Under the pieces are notes generated by a model. It had not been told where the DNA came from. It worked only from the letters and a program-made list of their open reading frames with translations, and did no database searches. DNA of 64,000 nt from Inonotus obliquus (taxonomy: Eukaryota > Basidiomycota > Agaricomycetes > Hymenochaetales > Hymenochaetaceae), in contig JAJHTX010000003.1 of the NCBI GenBank assembly GCA_032164295.1, forward strand, positions 1,426,001 to 1,490,000. Direction: 5' to 3'. Shown piece by piece: positions 56,779-64,000 of the stretch. Made by a program: the position numbers and the translations under genes. Every line of letters begins with the position of its first letter. Position 1 is the first letter of the stretch.

Positions 56779-56943
56779 TAGACCTGGGGGAGTGGTATGT
56801 AGGTCGCCTTCTATTTTTTGTATACTAGTCTACATCGATCTGCGTTGAAGTAATCTCTCAATATTATGAGTAATGCCGATATGCACGAGTTGGTGATGAG
56901 ACGTTGATCAACTTTGATACTTGTAGGAAAACCGATTATATGA

Positions 56944-57516
56944 TTAGGAAGCGACTCCAGACAATATCTTTTTCGTTGGCAAATCAAATGCCTTTAGGTC
57001 TAAGGAATTTAAGGTACAAAGGCAAATTCCTTCTTTCTCCGAGTTAGGTCTCAATGGTACCATACTGTGAGAACACGGATTTAATGCGAAACATGTAGCG
57101 TGTTTCAACATCTGCTGTATACCGAGCAGTATGTCACGAAAGGCTTGCTTTAAATGCTCCAACTTAGTCACCTTCCATAGCGGTACTAGAAAATCGAACA
57201 CTATCCGGCGCGATATACGATTCACATAATCTGGTATTCCGAAGTCTTTGTTGAATTCAGGCGGCCACTGTCGAAAAACCCCTTGCTTTTTGAGTGAGCT
57301 GGTTTTGTCAGGACCAGGATCAAATTGCCGCGGCACCTTCCTGCCTGTCTCCAATACGAAAGCCTCCGATTTTTGCCCTTCCAATGTCCAGGCCACTTTT
57401 ACTGCGCAAGCCTTGCCCATCTCCTTTCTCGACTTGTCGTTGCCCGATGTTTTGTCTGTTGGCTCCAAGTCGGGCATGGTCCCATTAGTCACCTCGACTT
57501 TGCCCATCTCCGTCAT
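56944..57516 (-). pseudogene. Truncated fungal-type (FunK1-like) protein kinase
   Basis: A 190-codon ORF has WTLEGQKSEAFVLETGR, FNKDFGIPDYVNRISRRIVF and LVPLWKVTKLEHLKQAFRDI, then LLGIQQMLKHA. The last strings resemble the FunK1 region just before the HRD catalytic loop (helix E: ...LxxAxRDxxxGxxxxxxxA), but the expected LHRDIS never arrives; instead unrelated residues lead to a stop. So the gene is cut in mid-domain. The similarity is weak and by memory; it could be another kinase fragment. Its start lies 120 bp from the MITE at 57636. Confidence 0.35.
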
Positions 57517-57635
57517 CTCGTCCTTTGCCTCGCCGGTCGTCTTGATGGCTTAATTTCCTCTCTCCTCCTCCTTCTCCTCATGGACTGCGAAGAGTAGCAT
57601 AGTCGTGGTGAGATAATGACTCACCATGGTTGATA

Positions 57636-58001
57636 CTGTATACGTCTTGATTGCAACTGTAACGGTAACGCGGGCCTGGTTTGCTTGGTGTAACGTGTAA
57701 CGCGGGGTCCAGGTTGGCGTGTTACAGGGTATATACTGGTATATATTACTAAAAAAACTCAAAAAAGCACCAAAAGCGCAAGCAATTTGTCCGAAGTAGG
57801 TAAGTTCACCTTCCCCGAACAGCAAGGCCAGGTCTAATACGACAGGAAGTACAAGTTATATTGTAATTTTCACGGTTCAATGCATGTTCCGTTGGTTGCC
57901 TGGTTGCCTAAACAGGGCGTGTAACGCGCAACGCTGCCTTGGTTGGCCATTTCGTCGCTGTAACGCACCCCGTCTGGTTGCACCCGTACAGACGTATACA
58001 G
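57636..58001. mobile_element. 366-bp MITE related to the pogo-like transposon
   Basis: The ends are CTGTATACGTCT in inverted orientation, flanked by TA on both sides (57634-57635 and 58002-58003). The right end continues with the same CTGTACGGGTGCAAC string as the TIRs of the 49.6-54.2 kb transposon, and the interior shares its GTAACG/CGTTAC-rich composition. There is no ORF. It is consistent with a non-autonomous derivative mobilised by a related transposase. Confidence 0.85.
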
Positions 58002-58218
58002 TAACTTCAATCTCCGGCACGACGCGGCGGGCGCGCGGGAACGCCCGTGTCTCACTACTTTCACCACTTGCCTTCATGCATATCAACATCGCTTTCAAGA
58101 TTCCGGATAAGAAACTTATTATATAGAGATAGATCCATCGTTGCTGGGATTTGAAGGCAGCCTGAGCCGTATTAAAGCCGTGTTCCAACGTGTGACCAGG
58201 TTAGTCAACTCGTTCAAG

Positions 58219-60417
58219 ATGATACCTCCCGTGATTCTGCCAGTGACTCGAACGGCTGGCTGTACTGCACACAGAATTCCTCCCCAAGAACAATTTCTGG
58301 AGTGTTGCGACACAGTATCAGTCAACGAGAACGCACGAAAGATCGAGTTCTCTCCGTTGGAAATTCTCCCGAAAGTTAGTTCAATTACGTTTGTCGTCAC
58401 ATGTTCTCAAAGCCACCCGTCCGCAGAGCAGGCACTCCGAAGAACTGTTCAAGAAATCTCTCGTTTGCGTGGAGGATGCAAAGAACTGGACATGGGATAT
58501 AGATGGACATCTCGAGAATAAGATGGTCCGATACAGGAAGCTTCAAGATTGTCCTGACTCTATCAGAAACTTTTATAACGACCTGAATAAACCTCGGCTG
58601 GTGGTACGTTCAAGATCAACATAGACCCAGTGCTACTGCCCACAATTTTGATTTTGAGGCGCAATCCATGGCAGATCAATTCCAGTCGCTACTAGAAAGC
58701 GTTCGAGGGATGCGTATGGACGCTTTCTTCCAAGTTACCTCGGACAATGACCAGTCTACTTGTGCCTCGACGGTAGAAATGGAGTGCTATAATAATATAA
58801 TCAGCAAGATACAGAGCCAGTGGAAGAGAGTCGGGGTTTGTTGCAGCGAATCATCCGGGCTGCTTTCTGCATTCTTTGCGTCCACGCTGATATTCCCCCC
58901 TTTCCTCTGGGACCAGACGGATGGACTAGAACTACTTTAGTATGTTTATTTTTCGTGTACCTTGGCTGGCTCATATTAACTACTTGCAGTGATGTTGCGT
59001 CCCGTGTGCGCATGTTTGTCAAACCATCGAACAAGCTCGACATCTGCAAGTATACTCCGCACAGCAGTGTCGCCGTACTTTTCCGAGCAGGCGATTCCAT
59101 CCCTTTTCTAATCTCTGAAGTTGATTCTAACATTGAGAAGCAAGACATGATTAGATTGATTATGCAGGGTGCGGTGGTTAGCCGCCAATGGCGAGCTGCT
59201 CTGGACGATGGATTCAAGGACCGCATCATGCCACTTGGTTTATATGTTCATAAGTCATTCGATATTGAGCTGTTCTTGTTTCATGCGGACGAGAACGATA
59301 AGGTGCGCGGTGCTATCGTGTCATCTTCTTACATTAGTTTAGCTCTCTTTAGGTCGACTATTTTCAGAAAACGTTCGATACCACATCCAAGGAAGGGGCG
59401 CTTGAGCTCGCGCATTGTTTGTTCAATTATCGGGATGGATGGCTTAAGATGCGTGGCCATCATGATGAATTCGTGATGATGGCCATCACTTCTATGGCCA
59501 AAGATAAGGAAGACCTACCAACGTTAACGAGCGGAAGAGGGAAGGCAAAGAATGTAAAGAAGAAAAGTAGCCTTGATTCAATTTCCGAAGATCCTGAAAT
59601 CCCTCCGAGCTCGGTTCTACAATCGGCAGCGACTGTTATTTGTCCAGTTGGAACTCATATCGAATTCACGAGGGTGTGTGATTCGTTTCAATTTTATGTC
59701 AAATCTGACAACCTTGTTCAGCGCAAAAATGTGGCATCTGTGAAGACGAATACATGCCCAGTCAAAATAGTCGGGTTCATCAAAGTCACAAACCCATCTG
59801 AACTCGAGGCTTTCGATCGCATTCGTGACTTTGGCTGCAAATTCCTCCTTGACCATGTCATTCTTCCAACAAATAGCGTTGAGATGTATGGCCATACTGT
59901 CATTTACTTGCCTTATGGCGGAGAACCTCTTCATACGCGTAGATTACGAGTCGGAATGATGGGATACGAAACAACAATTGCCACGGACATTCTCCAGATA
60001 TTCTCATATCTGCATGAACTTCGCATCGCTCACTCGGATATCAAGCCTAGCAACATCCTCTGGGACCAATCGGCTCATACAGTCCGCGTTATTGACTTTG
60101 ATTCATCATGGACCTTCGAGCCCGAAGACAGCTCGACCGTCACGGGCATAAGCGGAACTATAGGCTATCTAGCACCGGAAGTTGAACACTACAAAGGAGA
60201 AGTCGAGTACGATGCATTCCTCGCTGATGCATATAGCTGTGGGAAGGTTCTTGAAGAAATGGTAGAGGAAGCGCTTGAATCTGAGGAGAAGGAACTAGTG
60301 CGTCGCATTGCAGCTTCTCTTATGGAGCACGCGTTCAAGCGTCGGACCATTCCTGAGGCCTTGGAAGAGTTGTCGAGTAATTTTGAGAAGTTGAGACAGA
60401 AACGTCGCGTAGGTTGA
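58219..60417 (+). CDS. Protein kinase-like protein, 663 aa, with variant catalytic motifs
   Basis: Exons 58219-58374, 58427-58603, 58659-58939, 58990-59302 and 59353-60417 total 1992 nt and join in phase. The N-terminal 330 residues are not recognised. From about residue 440 it resembles a eukaryotic kinase: a putative Lys in VKIVGFIKV, YLPYGGEPLH hinge-like, helix E TIATDILQIFSYLHELRI, catalytic loop AHSDIKPSNILW (near 536; HRD is HSD), metal-binding motif VIDFDSSW (near 557; DFG is DFD), then GTIGYLAPEVEHY (APE) and DAYSCGKVLEEM. The Lys, Asp and Asn of the loop and the Asp of DFD are kept, so activity is possible. There is no signal peptide or membrane segment. The first ATG in frame is used; upstream in-frame sequence has no ATG. 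The exon 1-2 acceptor (58426) is inferred from the frame. Confidence 0.75.
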
Positions 60418-60678
60418 AGATAGGCAATTGCTCAGCAGAACCAATGTGAGAACCATGTACCTCAGGTTGAGTCGACGCAGTATTCTTCGCATAATGATAG
60501 CCCCTTCGCCTTCGACTCAAGTTAGAAATCCGGAGAGAGAAGGGGGATAATGGGATGGATTTAATAAACGAAATATCAATACGCTAGTGAACTAGACAGA
60601 ATACGACATAAAGTACATGAATATAAAGTACATGAATAATCAGGAGTACGATTCCTTTAGGTCAGGCAGGGTGACCAT

Positions 60679-62127
60679 TCATTTGATAGTAGCAAACTTA
60701 TTGAATAAATTAAACATGCTTGGTTTGCAGTTATCTGTAGGAGAGGTTGAGACCTCGGCAGGAAAGTTGAGATCCAATTCAACCTGCGGGGAAAAGAATC
60801 AGTCTCAGCCCCCACAAGGATAGCATAGCATATAGTCACCAACCTTATGTATACAACGCTCGATTTCGTCCTTCAGCACAACAGACTGGACGCGCCAATC
60901 TGCGACTAACCGTTCCTTACAATCTTCGCATTTGTTGACGTAAGGAAACACTTCGATAATAAATTCGGGGGATAGTGTTCGTTGAGTCCTTGGTGACTCG
61001 AGAATGAAATCTACAGCTTTCGCTCGGAAACATTTCCAGAAGGCTTTCGAGCCTGATCGTGGTCCGTTATGGAACTTCGTGCAGGTAGTGATACTGGTAC
61101 AGGCATTGGATTTCTCATCCTTGCCGTTCCCATCAATCTCCAGCCGCGCTTCTTTACTTGCAAGGAGACTCAAGACTGATGACGCGCATCGATTATGATA
61201 TTCGAGAAGACGGAAATAATGAATCGCGGGCAGTTGCTCGAGTTCTGGGAAGAATACCCCCGTAGTTCGAACGCGTAACGTTGCGTATGCGGCAGCTTGT
61301 GCAAGGCCCTTCCGTTTGATCAGACAAGAGAGAGCATATATGCGCAAGGCAAACGGATCTTCAACCTCGTTCGAAGATGGAATAGCAAGATCCGAGAGCA
61401 GACGTCCGCAAATCTCATCCAAAATCGGTCGAATAGAGTATTTGTGTGCCGCCATGAGGACTGGCTTGATACCGTCCACGCATATACGGTACGATTGTTC
61501 GTTAAATAGCTCACTCGGAGATGGAGGAAAAGGATAGAGGTATCGTAGAAGCGCGTCGAGAGTCTTTCCAGTTTCTTGCACCCGGATTATGGGTGTCCCG
61601 TCCGCAAGCGTTTCATGAGACAGACATAACGTGTCCGCTTCGGAAATGACAGATGATATCGACGAGACGGGAGAGTCCGCATCCAATCTCTGCGTCTTCA
61701 TACCCGAGAAGAGACGTTGAAATACGGGGGAGGCATATGCAAGTACACTCCTCGACACGCGGAAATTTACACCGTCTGAGGAGACCAGAACGATACAGTC
61801 TGCGCTTTCGGGAGCATTGACGCGTTTCGGTACGAGGAGGGGTGTGAGGGTACGCTGGAGTTTTTGTCTCTGCTTTTGCTGGTGAATGGCATTTCTCTCC
61901 TCGTCGTGCATATGAACATCTCGGAGGGGAAAAATAGTTGCTAGTGCAGGACGCGACTTTGCGCCTGCCGCTGGTCTGCCCTTTTTCCCATAGGTACTCC
62001 TGGAGATGCTCGATATCGGTATCGGTACGCCGCCAGCGCCAATTGACCAGCCCACCGAAGCCATTATTAGTTGTTCATAGTCGTAGCTCTGCCACTCCGG
62101 AATGACGTGAAGAGGGAGGGTGAGCAA
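60679..62127 (-). CDS. BTB/POZ domain protein, 462 aa
   Basis: BTB domains mediate dimerisation and Cullin-3 adaptor roles; the specific role is unknown. Two exons (60844-62127 and 60679-60783) join in phase across a 60-bp intron, ending VELDLNFPAEVSTSP to FATIK. Residues about 105-235 form the BTB fold: SADCIVLVSSDGVNFRVSRS, VLAYASPVFQRLFSG, then TLDALLRYLYP and VLMAAHKYSIRPILDEICGR. A Cys-rich C-terminal part (CEDCKERLVADW) is common to the Agaricomycete BTB family of this shape. An alternative start is MASVGWSIGAGG (62064), which would drop a hydrophobic leader; I keep the longer ORF with lower confidence for the start. It is convergent with the kinase gene (261-bp gap) and divergent from the monooxygenase. 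Confidence 0.82.
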
Positions 62128-62774
62128 GGTCGGAAGATACCGAGGACAAATATAGTAGCCTTCACTGGACGATCATATTACATAAGGTAATCCTCGCGTC
62201 GATCACCGGTTATCAAATGATCCGCATGAATGCCTAATTCGTTGTCTACTTTCCCTCACCTTCTCACAACGAACCACGCAATGACCAAGACGCTCGGTCG
62301 AGAAAAGCCTTTTATGGTGTCCGAGCTCCCTCGACGGTCCCGATGATCTCTAAGTCGCTCCGAGTCCGGGTTATGCTTGCTGAGTTTTCATGCCCTTTGT
62401 TGAGAGGTTATTCTGCACCTCGGGTGGGTATTCTATCAGAAAACAACAAATCAAAGTAAAGAAACACCAACTCTAGTTTCTCTTCATTAAACAAATAATT
62501 CCACCCTCTCACCTTGAGGACGTTTGAAGAACAGAACGCGGACACTCGGCTAAAGTATTTTACCCGAATGGTAAGCTGTGAAGTCGAGCACCAAGAAAGG
62601 CAAATTGCGCTCAGGACGGACCTTGGCTACAGTGCATGACCGACTACATCCCGTGAGCATATTCCGTCTCTAACATCCCTATTTATACCCAACCATGATT
62701 CTTATTTTTCCTTAGATCTCCCCGATTATCTATCTCCTCTTGCTAGTTCTCGCTCTACTGGATACGCTGCTAAT
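62128..62774. promoter_or_regulatory. Divergent intergenic region between BTB and monooxygenase genes
   Basis: 647 bp, probably a bidirectional promoter. A pyrimidine-rich stretch (cttatttttccttagatctccc, about 62700-62722) lies shortly before the monooxygenase ATG, as is common in basidiomycetes. I see no clear TATA box or conserved element. Confidence 0.4.
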
Positions 62775-64000
62775 ATGGCGAAAGAGTCAAACGTCGACGT
62801 CTTGGTCATTGGCGCGGGTCCAGCAGGAGTCATGGCTGTAAATGCGCTCGCAAGAGCAGGCGTGAACGTGCGAGTGATAGACAAGCGACCTAAGAAAGTC
62901 ATTGCAGGTCAGGCAGATGGTATCCAGCCAAGGACGATAGAGGTCTTTCAGGTGCGCCATTCGTATTGTGCTTGTATGCAAAGGCTGACAGTTCTTGTAG
63001 AGCTATGGACTTGCCGAGCGCTTACTGCACGAAGGGAACCAGATGCATTTGGCTGCTTTCTATAACCCTTCCCCTAGTGGAGGTATTACTGTAAGTCGCG
63101 TCTAATTTCCTATTCCGGTGCCCTATTCTTATAATTACTTTCCTTAGAGGGATGGACGCGCACCAGACGTTACGGCAACAAACGCTCGCTACCCATTCGA
63201 GGTGAGGTTTTACCCTTCGTCGCCTATTACTCTTCTGAGCAAGATACTGGATATCCGAGAACAGGTGACGCTCCACCAAGGCGCCATCGAAGCCATTTTC
63301 TTAGATTCTATGCGCCAATATGGATTGCAGATCGATCGTCCTATCAAGCCAACTGCGATCAAGTTGGATGACAGGCCAGAGATTTTAGAGAGTTCGGATA
63401 GCTATCCTGTTGAGGTACGCGTTTAGTCAGCTCGTCTCAATGAAGATTGTGTCAGATATGGTTTTGGTCGGTTTTAGGTTACGTTGAACCACCTTTCGGA
63501 TGAGCAAGAAGAAACACAGGAGACAGAAATCGTACATGCTAAATACGTCCTTGGAGCAGATGGAGCACATTCCTGGGTAAGAAGACAACTAAATTTCACC
63601 ATGGATGGCGAACAAACAGGTATACACCCTCTCACTTCCATCCGTATCTCTATTCTAATTCAAGCCAATAGATTACGTCTGGGGCGTCGTAGACATGATC
63701 CCCGAAACCGACTTCCCCGACATCCGTAACAAAGCTGCCATTCATAGCACCAACGGTTCCTGCATGATTATTCCACGCGAAGGCGACATCGTCCGTCTCT
63801 ACATCCAACTCTCTGACAACGACGCACGTGAAGTCATCGATGCAAAAGGAAGAATCGATAAAACGCTTTGGACACCACAGAGGCTGATGGCTATTGCAAA
63901 AAGGAGCTTTGCTCCGTATACAATCGAGTTCCCTGATGAGGTTCACTGGTGGACTTTGTACATTAGTGAGTTAAGGCTGACCTTTGTTTCCTTGAGTTGT
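62775..64000 (+). CDS. FAD-dependent phenol-2-monooxygenase-like protein, N-terminal part (3' end outside window)
   Basis: These flavoproteins hydroxylate phenolic rings with NADPH and oxygen. Visible exons are 62775-62951, 63001-63090, 63148-63201, 63265-63414, 63478-63619 and 63672-63965, all GT-AG and in phase, the last intron opening at 63966. The Rossmann FAD motif is VLVIGAGPAGVMAVNALARA at residues 10-29, followed by VIDKRP (ribose-binding end) and GQADGIQPRTIEVFQ. YPFEVTLHQGAIEAIFLDSM joins across an intron. The second FAD motif is YVLGADGAHSWVRRQL, then YVWGVVDMIPETDFPDIR and FAPYTIEFPDEVHWWTLYI. The start is supported by the motif lying ten residues in. The C-terminal thioredoxin-like domain would lie outside the window. 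Confidence 0.9.

Noticed and set aside
58141..58521. 126-aa ORF as the kinase N-terminus
   Set aside because: It starts at a non-ATG codon and reads through a good intron (58375-58426); the spliced frame connects to the downstream exons.
1..64000. tRNA, rRNA or other structured RNA genes
   Set aside because: No cloverleaf with A and B boxes or rRNA-like sequence was seen by eye; a covariance-model scan would be needed to exclude them.

Overview
This 64 kb window is nuclear DNA from a filamentous basidiomycete, most likely an Agaricomycete. The evidence is dense short introns of about 45-70 bp, two GC-AG introns, a C2-NACHT-WD40 NLR-type protein, a fungal-type protein kinase, and the transposon families typical of mushrooms and their relatives (Plavaka/CACTA, hAT, pogo-like, chromodomain gypsy). 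A Ceratobasidiaceae/Rhizoctonia-like source is possible, but that is a guess from gene content. No bacterial or organellar signatures were seen.

Layout. 1-13.8 kb is an ordinary gene island. It holds the 5' part of a USP8/Doa4-like deubiquitinase (-), an unrecognised 312-aa proline/serine-rich protein (-), a decayed paralogue of that protein's first exon, an eight-exon NLR-like protein (C2-like, NACHT, WD40; +), and a 17-exon NTO1/BRPF-type histone-reader gene (EPL1-like, PHD, extended PHD, bromodomain, PWWP; -). The exon chains of the last two each sum to an exact multiple of three with conserved family sequence across every junction. 14-54 kb is a nested transposon graveyard. It contains a Tc1/mariner-type transposase remnant; a chromodomain gypsy element (17.4-32.3 kb) broken by at least five later insertions; inverted pairs of GGTACC-motif-rich LTRs; three related LTR-like elements that start TGTCAGG and end CACGAC; a Plavaka transposase remnant; two hAT transposases; and a pogo-like DNA transposon with perfect terminal inverted repeats. 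54.5-64 kb returns to single-copy-looking genes: an orphan 603-aa protein, a truncated fungal-type kinase next to a MITE, a complete 663-aa kinase-like protein, a BTB protein, and the 5' part of a phenol-2-monooxygenase-like flavoprotein running off the right edge.

How the parts relate. The mobile region can be read in layers. Two TGTCAGG elements and one solo LTR sit inside gypsy coding sequence, and removing each with one copy of its target duplication leaves the gypsy frame continuous. Most in-frame stops in the transposon genes are explained by C:G to T:A transitions, which suggests cytosine-methylation-linked decay or RIP-like mutation. The most unusual observation is that the pogo-like transposase carries a six-unit tandem array whose repeated LINVDSDDE core fits the SUMO-interacting motif pattern. 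This transposase is otherwise nearly intact; a 25-bp tandem duplication and one stop codon disable it. A 366-bp MITE 3.4 kb away shares its terminal architecture.
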